Positions 36,877 through 46,404 of a DNA stretch of 64,000 nt are shown one piece after another (position 1 is the stretch's first letter; every line of letters begins with the position of its first letter). The position numbers and the translations under genes are program-made. Under the pieces are notes generated by a model. The model saw nothing but the letters and a program-made list of their open reading frames with translations, ran no database searches and was not told where the DNA came from. This DNA is from Actibacterium atlanticum (GTDB lineage Bacteria > Pseudomonadota > Alphaproteobacteria > Rhodobacterales > Rhodobacteraceae): assembly GCF_000671395.1 (NCBI RefSeq), contig NZ_AQQY01000001.1:558001-622000 (forward strand), read 5' to 3'.

Positions 36877-39551
36877 CACAGATGATCCCCAAACCCACCC
36901 CGGTTGCGCTGGACAATCGCCCCGGCCTTGAGCAGCTGACACGCCGCACCGGCCGCCATGCGTTGTTCAAAGAGTCCATGATGCGCGGGCTGCGCAGCCG
37001 TCACCGTCCGGGGTTGACCGGCTTCGCCACCCAGTCGGATGCGGATTGGAGCATTGCGCTGATTGATGCCTGGGCTTCGGTTTGTGATGTGCTGAGCTTT
37101 TACGGCGAACGCATTTCGCATGAATCCTATCTGCGCACCGCGACCGAGCTTTTCTCGGTCGAGGCGCTGGCCGAGCTGATCGGCTATCAGTTGACCCCGC
37201 CCACGGCGGCGGAAACCCATCTGGCTTTTATGGCCGAAGATGACGAAGACGCCCATCTGCTGACACTGCTGCCCCCTGGCATCGGCATTAAGTCGATCCC
37301 GGGCGAAGGCGAACAGCCCCAAAGTTTTGAAACCGTCGAAGACCTGCGCGTCAAGGCCGCTTGGAACGCGATGCCGGTGCTGGGACATTGGCCGCAATCA
37401 CTGGGACCGTCTGATCGCGGCATGTTTGTCGATGCACAGCGCACGCAGCTGCGCCCCGGCGCGCGGGTTGTGATGTTGGACGGGCAGGGCGCCCCTGTCG
37501 CCGATCCCGTGAATGGCAAACTGCTGCGTCGCGTGGCCGAGGTGCGTTCTGTCAACGCGCAGGTCAGTTTTGCGGCCCTAGCCCGGGATGTGGCGACGCC
37601 TGCCTTGCCTAATCCGGCCAGCCTTTTGCGCCCCTTGCCCGCCTTGGGATCGGTTCTGCCCACCACCAGCCCCGCCGAGATGATCGCAGGGCTGAAGACC
37701 AATCGTTGGGACCGCGCGCTGGTGTTGGAGGCTTCCGATGAGCTGAACCTCGATCTGGCCGACTTGGGCCGTAGCCTGCGGGCGCAGCCCCATGTTGAGG
37801 AGGGGTTGCAGCCTCAGGTACTAACATTGGCTTGCCGGTTCTTTGGTCATAACGCCCTGACACAACGCGCTGAGACGGTCCTTGATCCGGTTCCGGGCAA
37901 AATATGGGATCAACGGGGCGGTATCGTCGATACGTCGGCCCTGCCGGCGTTGGGGCTGGGTGAACGCGAACTGTTTTTGGACCGCGACTATGGCGACATC
38001 GCCCCCGGCATGCTGTTGGTTGTGCGCGGGTTCAGCGGGGCCGATATGTTTGAAGCCTGGAGCCACGTGCTTGAGGCCGAAAGCGTGTCGCTTGAAGCGT
38101 TTGGGCTTAGCGGCGAGGCGACCCGGCTTGTCGTGCCGCAAGACTGGAACACGGTTGAAGGCGCTGAGATCGACATTGGCGCGCTCTACGTGCGCGGCTC
38201 GGCTTTGTTTACCCTGCCTGCGCCCGTGACCTTGCCGGATGTGACGATTGCGGCGGATGTTGCTGGCGCCGAAATCCTTCTGGATAAACCCGACGTTGAT
38301 CTTGCCCCGGGACAGTTTGTTTTTGTAACCGGCGAACGCAGCGACATGCCGGGGGTAACCGCGTCAGAACGTGTGCAGATCAAAGAGGTAGAGGTCAATG
38401 GCACAACCGGGCGGCTGATTGTCGAGCCCGCCCTAAGCCATCCGTATCAACGCGCTTCAGTCACGCTGAACGCCAATACGGCCCGCGCCACCCACGGCGA
38501 AAGCCTGACGCAGGTGCTGGGATCTGGCGATGCCACCAAACCGTTTCAAAGCTTCACGCTGAAAGATAGCCCGTTGACTTATGTCTCTGCGGATACGGCC
38601 TCCGGGCGGGCGGCAACGCTTGAGGTGTTTGTCGAAGGCGTCAAGTGGCACGAAGTTGCGGCCTTTGATCAGGCGGAACCGGGCGCGCGGGTCTATGTTC
38701 TGACAACCCTGTCAGACGGCTCCAGTCGCGTGACGTTCGGAAATGGTGTGATGGGCGCGCGCCTGCCCACGGGTTTGGCCAATATAGAGGCCCGCTATCG
38801 CAAGGGCGCAGGGGCGCAAGGGCGGGTGCGCGCCGGTCAGCTGAGCTTGCTGGCGTCCAAACCGCGCAGCCTGTCTTCGGTTTCCAACCCTTTGCCCGCC
38901 ACCGGAGGAAGTGACGGGGAGGCGCTGGAAGACGCCCGCATGAATGCGCCGCTGCCGGTGCTGACCATGGGGCGCGTGGTGTCGCTCAAGGACTTTGCAG
39001 ATTTTGCGCGGGGCTTTGCGGGCGTGACCAAAGCCCATGCCGCGTGGAGCTGGGTTGGCCGCAATCAGACGGTGTTCCTGAGCGTCGCGGGGGAAACGCC
39101 TGACCCTCTGCCGATTGACAGCGGTGTGATCCCCAATCTGAAGGCGGCAATCGAACAGGCCGCGCCGTCGGGAACCGGCGTGGTGATCCGTTCTGCGCGT
39201 GTGGTGGGGGCGGTCGTGTCTGCCAAGCTTAGGATCGACCCCGACTATACCGCCCAAAGTGGTGGCACGGGGCCGGTCTTTGACGCGGCGCGCGCAGCAT
39301 TGCGAACTGCGTTCAGCTTTGAGTGCCGCGCTGTTGGGGCGCCGCTGCGCGCCAGCGAGGTTGTCTCAGTCCTGCAAGGGGTGGACGGGGTGATCGGTGT
39401 TGACCTTGATTTGTTGCACCGCGTCGCGAACCCGCCGGTGCGGGCCGATATCCTGCGAGCGCATCTGCCGCGCCAAGGCGGGCAGGGGGCTTTGCAAGGT
39501 GGCGAGCTGATCGTGCTGTCGGATGAACCCATCGTGCTGGGAGTGTTCTGA
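36873..39551 (+). CDS. Baseplate J-like wedge protein 2 (Afp12-like)
   Basis: 892 residues. The ATG at 36873 overlaps the previous stop (ATGA) and is preferred to 36861. N-terminal WSIALIDAWASVCDVLSFYGE and ERISHESYLRTATE, then C-terminal RVVSLKDFADFARGFAGVTK, match the second putative baseplate assembly protein of eCIS clusters. The paralogous relation to the preceding protein fits a hetero-dimeric wedge. The stop overlaps the next start (TGATG). Confidence 0.88.
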   Translation: MTQMIPKPTPVALDNRPGLEQLTRRTGRHALFKESMMRGLRSRHRPGLTGFATQSDADWSIALIDAWASVCDVLSFYGERISHESYLRTATELFSVEALAELIGYQLTPPTAAETHLAFMAEDDEDAHLLTLLPPGIGIKSIPGEGEQPQSFETVEDLRVKAAWNAMPVLGHWPQSLGPSDRGMFVDAQRTQLRPGARVVMLDGQGAPVADPVNGKLLRRVAEVRSVNAQVSFAALARDVATPALPNPASLLRPLPALGSVLPTTSPAEMIAGLKTNRWDRALVLEASDELNLDLADLGRSLRAQPHVEEGLQPQVLTLACRFFGHNALTQRAETVLDPVPGKIWDQRGGIVDTSALPALGLGERELFLDRDYGDIAPGMLLVVRGFSGADMFEAWSHVLEAESVSLEAFGLSGEATRLVVPQDWNTVEGAEIDIGALYVRGSALFTLPAPVTLPDVTIAADVAGAEILLDKPDVDLAPGQFVFVTGERSDMPGVTASERVQIKEVEVNGTTGRLIVEPALSHPYQRASVTLNANTARATHGESLTQVLGSGDATKPFQSFTLKDSPLTYVSADTASGRAATLEVFVEGVKWHEVAAFDQAEPGARVYVLTTLSDGSSRVTFGNGVMGARLPTGLANIEARYRKGAGAQGRVRAGQLSLLASKPRSLSSVSNPLPATGGSDGEALEDARMNAPLPVLTMGRVVSLKDFADFARGFAGVTKAHAAWSWVGRNQTVFLSVAGETPDPLPIDSGVIPNLKAAIEQAAPSGTGVVIRSARVVGAVVSAKLRIDPDYTAQSGGTGPVFDAARAALRTAFSFECRAVGAPLRASEVVSVLQGVDGVIGVDLDLLHRVANPPVRADILRAHLPRQGGQGALQGGELIVLSDEPIVLGVF

Positions 39552-41728
39552 TGGCCTATCGTCTTGACGAGTTTTACGCGCTGCTCCCGGCCCTGCATCG
39601 GCTGCGTGATTACGAGCAGGGGAAGACAAATCAGACCCGTCTTGCGCCAGATCACCCGCTTCTCGATCCCGGCGATCATGGTCCGCTTAAGTCGCTGTTG
39701 TCGGTATTGTTGCGCGAAGGTCAGATCCTGCGCGAAGACATCGAGGCGCTTTACGACGACAATTTCATCGAAACCTGCGCCCCTTGGGTGATCCCCTATA
39801 TCGGGGATCTGGTCGGGGCCTCGGAAATGGAGGACATCGGCGACGCCCAGAGTGACCGTGCGCGGATCGCCACAACGCTGGCTCTGCGCCGCGCAAAAGG
39901 AACATTGGCGGCACTGGAATACGCAACGCGCGGCGCCACCGGCTGGCCGGTGCGGGCGGTTGAATACTGGTCGCGCATGGCGACAACCGAAAGCATGGCG
40001 CGCGTGCGGATGAATCCGGGCGGCACCGCCAATCTGCGCGACCCGGTTGCACATTCCAAGGTAAACACGGCTGGCGATGTGACCCCGCGTTCGGCCGAGT
40101 TTGGCCAGATCGAAGGCGGCTATGGCCGTTGGAACCTGCCCAATATCGGCCTGCACCTGTATCCGTTTGAAGCCACCGCTCATGGCACGCCCAGCGCCGG
40201 CTATGTCGGAGAATCCGTGCAGCCTGACCCGGTTCAGCCGGAGTACTACCGGTTTAGCACGCTTGGGTTGGACGAACCGCTGTTCCAGCGTCCCGAAGTT
40301 CAGGATGTCTCGTTGACCTCGCGCGCGGATGAGGCAGATATGCCCATGCAGATCACCCGCTGGATGCTGGACGAAGACCCATCGCGGTTCACCACGGATG
40401 GCGCGATGATGGCGCAGAAATCCTTTGCCATTCACATGCGTTTTGGTGGTGACATAATTGCGGTGCCGCCCGCGCTGATCAAGGCGGCGACCCTGCAGGA
40501 TTTCCCCGACGCACCCGGCAAGTGGCAGCATGCGCCACACCCGAACAAGCTGTTGGTTGACCCCGAGCTGGGCCGGTTTTCCCTGCCTGAAACCGGGCCT
40601 TTTCACGATCCGGACGAGGTCTTTGTGTTCTGGCACCGGGGGCGCGCCCACGCCATTGGCGGCCACGAGCGCAGCGCCGCATTGGTCCCAGCTGCCGACC
40701 CGGATGGCTCAATCGTCTTTCCGCGCACCGAAACGCTGAAGGTGGATGATCTGGGCAATCTATTTACAGATCCCGATAAGCTTGCCGTCACCAGCGCGCC
40801 CGGTGATCCGATCGTTGAAATAAGGTTAGGTAAGAATATCCGACGTCTGGTGGCTGACGAGGGCGCTTTCCCAACGATTGATTGCGGACAGCGCAAGGTC
40901 ATAATCAAGACCCAGCAAGACGAGATCGTGTTGTCGGGGTTGCGGTTCAAAGATGTGCGCCCGCTGATGATTGTCGGATCCAAGATAACGCCGGCGGTAA
41001 AGATCGAGGACTGTACCTTGCTGGCGCTTGGTCGCGACTCTGGCGGGGTGCCCAGCAAGCAGAATTACTCTGCTTTGAAACTGTCAGACGGGCAGGGGAT
41101 GCAGCTGAGCCGCTGTATCAGCGATCCGATTGCCATGGCCGCCGATGGCGAGCTGACCATTCAGGACAGCCTTGTTCTGGCTGCGGGCCCCAGCTTTTCG
41201 GCAGTGTATGAGGACGAAACAGGCAATGTTTTGAACCTGCTGCGCAGCACGATTGTGGGCCGGATAATAGCGACCGAAGTCGGGGGCGGGCCGCGTATGG
41301 ATGTGCCGCCCTTGGACATTAACCCCGAGCCTGACCCCGGGATTGCGGGCATTCAAAACAGTTTGATTATTGCCGAACGTGCAAATCAGGCTTCACCGCC
41401 TGTCAAGATTGGACGGCTGGATCGTGGTTGTGTGCGCTACAGCTATGTGCCCGAAGAGGCCCGCGTGCCCCGCCGTTTCGCCTGTGTCACGGTCGAGCCG
41501 ATGCCTCGGTTTACTTCTTTGAGGCTGGGGCAGCCGGGGTTCATGCACCTGTCTTTCGATACGGACAAGCGGATTTTTTCAGGCGCGGATGACGGGCAGG
41601 AGATGGGTGTGGGCAATCGTTTACGCAGCACCGCGCGGCTGAACAACCTGGCGCGGGTGCGCCGTGAATACATGCGCTTTGGTTATGCTGCCGGGGCGAT
41701 CTTTGACATTTGGGAGAATGAGACATGA
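39551..41728 (+). CDS. P2 gpI-like tail protein with beta-helix-like C-terminal part
   Basis: 725 residues. The first about 130, with LLPALHRLRDYEQG, LYDDNFIETCAPWVIPYIGD and KGTLAALEYATRG, resemble the tail_P2_I domain. Residues about 440-600, with EIVLSGLRFKDVRPLMIVG, LTIQDSLVLAAG and LNLLRSTIVGRI, have the short-strand periodicity of a right-handed beta-helix, common in receptor-binding or carbohydrate-active tail proteins. Overlaps the next gene by 4 bp. Confidence 0.72.
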   Translation: MAYRLDEFYALLPALHRLRDYEQGKTNQTRLAPDHPLLDPGDHGPLKSLLSVLLREGQILREDIEALYDDNFIETCAPWVIPYIGDLVGASEMEDIGDAQSDRARIATTLALRRAKGTLAALEYATRGATGWPVRAVEYWSRMATTESMARVRMNPGGTANLRDPVAHSKVNTAGDVTPRSAEFGQIEGGYGRWNLPNIGLHLYPFEATAHGTPSAGYVGESVQPDPVQPEYYRFSTLGLDEPLFQRPEVQDVSLTSRADEADMPMQITRWMLDEDPSRFTTDGAMMAQKSFAIHMRFGGDIIAVPPALIKAATLQDFPDAPGKWQHAPHPNKLLVDPELGRFSLPETGPFHDPDEVFVFWHRGRAHAIGGHERSAALVPAADPDGSIVFPRTETLKVDDLGNLFTDPDKLAVTSAPGDPIVEIRLGKNIRRLVADEGAFPTIDCGQRKVIIKTQQDEIVLSGLRFKDVRPLMIVGSKITPAVKIEDCTLLALGRDSGGVPSKQNYSALKLSDGQGMQLSRCISDPIAMAADGELTIQDSLVLAAGPSFSAVYEDETGNVLNLLRSTIVGRIIATEVGGGPRMDVPPLDINPEPDPGIAGIQNSLIIAERANQASPPVKIGRLDRGCVRYSYVPEEARVPRRFACVTVEPMPRFTSLRLGQPGFMHLSFDTDKRIFSGADDGQEMGVGNRLRSTARLNNLARVRREYMRFGYAAGAIFDIWENET

Positions 41729-44607
41729 TTGGCGACAAGGGACGTGAGAGCTCGGCCTTCGGCATCCGCAAGCGCTATGACGGGGTCACATTCTATGCCG
41801 GGCGCGCCATCGTCGCCGCCGATCTGAACGAGGCGGATGACCTGCAGACTGATGCCCGCGAACGGGCGTTGGTCGATGTGATTGGGCGGATCGGCTTTCC
41901 AAAGAAAGCACCGGGGTTCAGGGTGACCTACTCGGGAGATGTCGTTACCCTTGGGGCCGGGCGTATGTATGTCCATGGTGCTCGGTATGAACTGGATGCG
42001 CCGCTTAATCTGTCCGTTTCGGATTTGCTGAAGGACGGTACGGGGCAGGGGCCCCATATCCTGTTGGCCCACTGCCAGAAAAGCGAGCTGGACTATCTGG
42101 ATGACCCAAGCCTGCGCGACCCGGCGCTTGGCGGGCCGGACACGGCGGGGCGTCGGCGCAACGTGGTCGAGTTCAGCCTTGTGCCAAAATCGGAAGTTGC
42201 TGACCTGTTTGGGGTGCCCGAACAGTTCATTCCCGGGTTTCTGAGAGACGGGCATTTCGTGCCATGCCCCAAAAGCACCCCGCGCGATGCGCTTGCGGCG
42301 TTTGATATCGCCGATGATCATCTGGCCGAAGCAGATGACTGCCATATCGCCGAATCCGGCGGCTATAGCCGCCATGGCAATTTCAACTATATCGTCGAAA
42401 TCCATCAGGGGGGGGACGCTGGGGAATCTACCTTTAAGTGGGCGCGCGATGATGTCCGTGCCTATCTGCAAGAAGAAGACGGGGCGTTTTACCTGCTTGA
42501 AGAGCCGACGGATGATCAGCGTAAGTTCCATCCCAATTGCACCATCGAGATCAAAGGCAAACTGGAGCGGCAGTTCAACCGGGCAGGGGTTCTGGGGCAG
42601 CTCAGCTATAATCCGGATGGGTCTGTCAGCCTGACGCCCGAAGCTGCGGCGGCTTTTGGCACCATGCAAGCCCCCATCACGCTGACTCGTTGGGATTTTG
42701 ACTATAGCAACGGAACATCCAATGGGTTGGATACCGATACTTCCGACACGGCGCTGGAAAATGGTCTGGTGGTCCGGTTTGAAGGCGTCTTGGCCGAGGG
42801 GGATACTTGGTATTGCGCCGCGCGCGCCCGCACCGGCGATATCCTCTGGCCGCGCGACGGGGGTGTCGCACGGTTTGAAGCACCGTTTAATTGGGGGCCG
42901 TATTGTGTGGGGCTGGCCGAGGTTCAGGTCGCTGAAGATGAGGTCACAGGTGTCACCGATCTGCGCCCGTTGTTCCCGGATCTGACCCATCTGACTACGG
43001 ATGATGTCACCTTGTCGCGCGACCTGTCTCTATGCAACATCGACGAAGGCCAGACCGTGCAGGAGGCATTGGAACGGCTCTGCCTGTTGGCCCATAACGG
43101 TTGCACGATCACTGTACGACCGGACCGCGTCAGCGAGGACGTGGCGCAACGCAACAAGGCATTGATGACCCTGCCGACGCTGGAACAGGCGCTGCAAGCG
43201 ATCCGGAATATGGAAATGCCCACGCCCGACGGGAAAGAGGATGATACCTTGCCGCGCCGGGTGTCTTTGGCGTTTACGCCGGGGCGGTATGTCTGGCCCC
43301 TAAAGGAAATTTCTGCCCTGTCGCAGCTGCAATCTGCGTCATTGAAAGCCTGTGATGCAGCACCGGTAACGATCTATTTGGAAGACTGGCTGGCCTTTGA
43401 CACCTGCCTGAATGTCAAGCTGGATGGCATCACCTTTGAAGGGGTGAAAGATCAAAGCGGCGTTTCTGCCTTTGGCGGTAAGTCGATCGAAATCGACAAC
43501 TGTCAGTTCCGTCGCAGTGAAAGGGAAGGGGACCCAATCCTGAAGCTGGCGGCCTCACGTCGTATCACGCTGCGCGAAACCCGCGTGCTGGTGGATAGGT
43601 CACATAGAAGTACGGGTCTGCGGGCGGCGATCCAGCTGGTAGATACGCGGGCGCAGACCTTGTTTGAAAACGTCTTTTCCAATGGCACGGTTGTGATCGG
43701 GCCGATTGTTCCGAAGGACGCACAGCAATTGGCAAGCATTTTGGTAAACTCAGCCAAACAGAATTCCGCCGCTTCTGAGTTGTTTGATCTGGTTGATAGC
43801 GGCCATGCGGGGGGCGAGCTGCCTCATCAAAGTGGGGCAAGTCTGCGTATGGTCGGGTGCAAACTTTGGCAGGTTGCGCCCGATGCTCTGATGATTGACG
43901 AGATCACGAAATGGGCGCAGTCCGACGTGAAGGCCAACGACAAATTCTTTCTTGCGGTGCCCGACCATCACGCGCGGATCACCAATCTGGTAAGCGACAT
44001 GGACATGCCGCGCCATGTATCCGCGACCGAATTTGTCCTAACCGAAGAGCGGGTAGGGCGCGTGGATTGGGATTCGGTCATCAAGGGCGGGTTTCGCATC
44101 GAGATTGATCCCGATGAACTCCCGGTTGCGATGCGACGCGCGTTCCGAACGATAGAGTTGAGCGAATGTGAGCTGAAGCGGGGCACTAGCTTTCTGGTGG
44201 CACAGACGGTTTCGGTCAGAAACTGTCGTTTAGTCCAGTTCGGGGATGAACCATTCACGCTGGGACTGGGCACACAGGAAGAAATTTTAAAGATTGAAAT
44301 GTTCAGGCACTATATCGACGCGCTCTACTATCGTTTGATCAAAGGGGAGCCCGCGCCACGAAATCTGTATCCGGTGATGATGGTCGTTGCCGAAAACGCC
44401 GGGTTAAGCGGCAATATGGGCTTTCCACGTGAAGGCATGCCCAAGGGGCGCAGGGTTCCAGAATGGCCAGAACACCAGTCGGCGCCCGCTGTTTTGTATT
44501 TCTCGGATTTAAACCCGACCCTGGATGTAAACATGATCCTGACATCGACCGTGTATGACAACCTCAACAGCAAATTGGTAACGATTCCAGCGCATTTTCT
44601 GCGGTAA
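41725..44607 (+). CDS. DUF6519-like eCIS protein with beta-helix region (possible fibre or host-contact protein)
   Basis: 960 residues; last gene of the cluster. The N-terminus, with IRKRYDGVTFYAGRAIVAADLNEADD, resembles the DUF6519 opening found in large eCIS and phage-tail proteins. Residues about 560-700, with LDGITFEGVKDQSGVSAFGG and CQFRRSEREGDPILKLAASR, then TLRETRVLVD, look like parallel beta-helix repeats. No other fibre (Afp13) gene is present, so this or the preceding protein is the best candidate for target recognition. Confidence 0.7.
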   Translation: MIGDKGRESSAFGIRKRYDGVTFYAGRAIVAADLNEADDLQTDARERALVDVIGRIGFPKKAPGFRVTYSGDVVTLGAGRMYVHGARYELDAPLNLSVSDLLKDGTGQGPHILLAHCQKSELDYLDDPSLRDPALGGPDTAGRRRNVVEFSLVPKSEVADLFGVPEQFIPGFLRDGHFVPCPKSTPRDALAAFDIADDHLAEADDCHIAESGGYSRHGNFNYIVEIHQGGDAGESTFKWARDDVRAYLQEEDGAFYLLEEPTDDQRKFHPNCTIEIKGKLERQFNRAGVLGQLSYNPDGSVSLTPEAAAAFGTMQAPITLTRWDFDYSNGTSNGLDTDTSDTALENGLVVRFEGVLAEGDTWYCAARARTGDILWPRDGGVARFEAPFNWGPYCVGLAEVQVAEDEVTGVTDLRPLFPDLTHLTTDDVTLSRDLSLCNIDEGQTVQEALERLCLLAHNGCTITVRPDRVSEDVAQRNKALMTLPTLEQALQAIRNMEMPTPDGKEDDTLPRRVSLAFTPGRYVWPLKEISALSQLQSASLKACDAAPVTIYLEDWLAFDTCLNVKLDGITFEGVKDQSGVSAFGGKSIEIDNCQFRRSEREGDPILKLAASRRITLRETRVLVDRSHRSTGLRAAIQLVDTRAQTLFENVFSNGTVVIGPIVPKDAQQLASILVNSAKQNSAASELFDLVDSGHAGGELPHQSGASLRMVGCKLWQVAPDALMIDEITKWAQSDVKANDKFFLAVPDHHARITNLVSDMDMPRHVSATEFVLTEERVGRVDWDSVIKGGFRIEIDPDELPVAMRRAFRTIELSECELKRGTSFLVAQTVSVRNCRLVQFGDEPFTLGLGTQEEILKIEMFRHYIDALYYRLIKGEPAPRNLYPVMMVVAENAGLSGNMGFPREGMPKGRRVPEWPEHQSAPAVLYFSDLNPTLDVNMILTSTVYDNLNSKLVTIPAHFLR

Positions 44608-45065
44608 TTCGTGCTGATTGGCTTGGCCCGAATCGTAAGAAATGATATAAATATCAGTGAGATGAACGCGGAGGGGTCACCCCCAATGTTATTAAGCTCT
44701 CTAGACAGCCTACTATTAAAGGGGCGGTGCGCTTTGTGGAGAAATCCCTGGCGCATTTCCTTTATGTAACGGCATGTATGGTAATCTTATAATAGGTATT
44801 ATGTAAATAAATTCACTGGACCAAAGACCGCGCCAAGCCTAATATATTGCAATAAAACAGACACTTGTTTTGCATATTTAATGTCTTTTAGCTATTGGTG
44901 CCCAGCAAAAGTCTGTCACCGCCCTGCCGAAGTCTCCCATAAATTGTGCCTGTGATTTTGTAAGATTTTAACTTTGCTGTTTTCCTGAAGATCTCCTTTT
45001 TGCAATATCTTCTCGACACATACGTGTTTTCGCGACTAAAACTGCGAAAATTTTGGGGATTTGCA
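44608..45065. other. AT-rich intergenic region after the eCIS cluster
   Basis: 458 bp with no convincing gene on either strand and base composition clearly richer in A/T than the flanks. A short GGGG-TCA-CCCC stem near 44673 is the only stem seen and lacks a T tract. It must hold the end of the eCIS transcript and the aroQ promoter, but neither could be fixed by eye. No tRNA, integrase remnant or attachment-site repeat was found. Confidence 0.6.
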
Positions 45066-45506
45066 ATGACTTCGATTTTGGTTCTGAATGGTCCAAATCT
45101 GAATCTACTCGGCACCCGACAGCCCGAGGTCTACGGCGCGACCACTCTCGCGGACGTTGAGAAACTGTGCCAGACGAAGGCGGACGAGCTGGAGTTGAGC
45201 ATCGAATTCAGCCAGTCGAACCACGAAGGTGTCTTGATCGACGCCATCCACGCCGCGCCAGCGGTTCATGCGGGGATCATTTTGAATGCAGGCGCCCTCA
45301 CCCACACGTCTGTTGCGCTGATGGACGCGATTGCCTCGATTGACCTGCCGGTCATTGAGCTGCACCTGTCCAACATTCATGCGCGCGAAGAATTTCGCCA
45401 CAAAAGCTGGATCGCACCGGTAGCTGTGGGTCAGATCTGCGGCTTTGGCGCCAGCGGCTATGCTTTGGCTTTGTCTGCGATGGCGGATTTGCTGGCGGAG
45501 GCTTGA
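45066..45506 (+). CDS. aroQ: 3-dehydroquinate dehydratase, type II
   Basis: 146 residues, normal for type II dehydroquinase, which converts 3-dehydroquinate to 3-dehydroshikimate. LNGPNLNLLGTRQPEVYG opens the protein with the catalytic Arg/Tyr region, and ELHLSNIHAREEFRHKS contains the active-site His. Start at 45066 matches the family; 22 residues of upstream open frame do not. The stop overlaps the luxR-type gene start (TGATG). Confidence 0.96.
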   Translation: MTSILVLNGPNLNLLGTRQPEVYGATTLADVEKLCQTKADELELSIEFSQSNHEGVLIDAIHAAPAVHAGIILNAGALTHTSVALMDAIASIDLPVIELHLSNIHAREEFRHKSWIAPVAVGQICGFGASGYALALSAMADLLAEA

Positions 45507-46261
45507 TGCTTGACGCGCTGGAAAGTCTGATTGCTGCAAATACAGTCGAGGAAGTCTGGAGCGAAATGCTCGACTATTATTCAGACTTTGGTTTTGATCG
45601 TGTGATGTATGGTTTTTCGCGCTTTCTGACGCAAAGCTCTTTGGGCGAATACGAAGACAGTATGATCCTGTCTAACTACCCCAAAGAGTACCTGCGCGGC
45701 TTTTTTACCAACCGTCTGTATTACAATGCGCCGATGGTAAAGTGGGCTGCGCAGAACACTGGCGCTTGTTCCTGGAGCTATATCGCAAAGCGTGCGGCCA
45801 GCGGCGAAATGGATGAGGCCGAGCGTAAAGTTTTAGATTTTAACATTAGTTACAAGGTATTAGCCGGATACACGGTTGCGTTTAAAGACAGCAGTTCGCG
45901 TGCGAAAGGCGCGGTTGGTCTGGCCGCCAATCCCGAGGTCAGCCAAGATCAGGTTGATGCGCTCTGGCAAGACCATGGACGCACAATCAAGCTATTTTCA
46001 GATGCCGCGCATCTGAAGATGATCTCGCTGCCTTACAAAGGTGTGCGCCGGTCTTTGACGCCGCGCCAGCGCGAGGCATTGGAATGGGTCGGCGAAGGAA
46101 AGACCACGCAAGACATCGCTACGATCATGGGGCTGACCAGCGCGACGGTTGAAAAACACCTGCGGTTGGCACGCGAAGCGCTGAACGTGGATACGACGGC
46201 GCAGGCCGTGCTGAAAGCTTCCTACCAAAGCCAGATTTTCAATCTGGTTGGTGATAGCTGA
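45506..46261 (+). CDS. LuxR-type transcriptional regulator with autoinducer-binding domain (solo)
   Basis: 251 residues. Residues about 20-170 resemble the autoinducer_bind domain (GFDRVMYGF, then CSWSYIAKRAASGEM, then VAFKDSSSRAKGAVGLA). The C-terminal LuxR HTH is clear: LTPRQREALEWVGEGKTTQDI with TSATVEKHLRLAREAL. No luxI synthase is in the window, so it is a solo receptor. Its start overlaps the aroQ stop, so both genes are co-transcribed. Confidence 0.85.
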   Translation: MLDALESLIAANTVEEVWSEMLDYYSDFGFDRVMYGFSRFLTQSSLGEYEDSMILSNYPKEYLRGFFTNRLYYNAPMVKWAAQNTGACSWSYIAKRAASGEMDEAERKVLDFNISYKVLAGYTVAFKDSSSRAKGAVGLAANPEVSQDQVDALWQDHGRTIKLFSDAAHLKMISLPYKGVRRSLTPRQREALEWVGEGKTTQDIATIMGLTSATVEKHLRLAREALNVDTTAQAVLKASYQSQIFNLVGDS

Positions 46262-46404
46262 CACAAAGATTTTACCAATAGGTAGGGAATCCCTGACTGT
46301 TATGACGTAACGTTTGTATGCATTCTGGTTGTGTTCCGTGAGTGGTGGCGATTAGGCCTTGGAACTTTGGATCGGATGACCGGCATCTTTTTCGTCTGGC
46401 GTCT

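Larger units (their letters stand above)
18515..44607 (+). other. Extracellular contractile injection system (eCIS) gene cluster
   Basis: Seventeen consecutive genes on one strand, mostly with overlapping stop and start codons, encode the sheath, tube, baseplate, spike and ATPase parts of a phage-tail-like injection machine. The set matches the Afp/PVC/AlgoCIS class: DUF4255 protein, CIS-tube protein, LysM-like protein, gpD, gp5, gp25, two J-like wedge proteins, a T4 gp26-like chaperone and an AAA+ ATPase. Capsid, terminase, portal, integrase and lysis genes are absent, which argues against a prophage. T6SS membrane-complex genes (TssJLM) and ClpV are absent too. Confidence 0.93.

Noticed and set aside
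18515-44607. Prophage or R-type tailocin
   Set aside because: No capsid, portal, terminase, integrase, holin or endolysin genes; the AAA+ ATPase, DUF4255 and CIS-tube proteins are eCIS markers.
18515-44607. Type VI secretion system
   Set aside because: No TssJ/L/M membrane complex, no ClpV, and the sheath is one phage-type protein rather than TssB/TssC.
44328-44756. 142-residue minus-strand frame at the end of the eCIS cluster
   Set aside because: Mostly antisense to the DUF6519-like gene, with no ribosome-binding site or family match.
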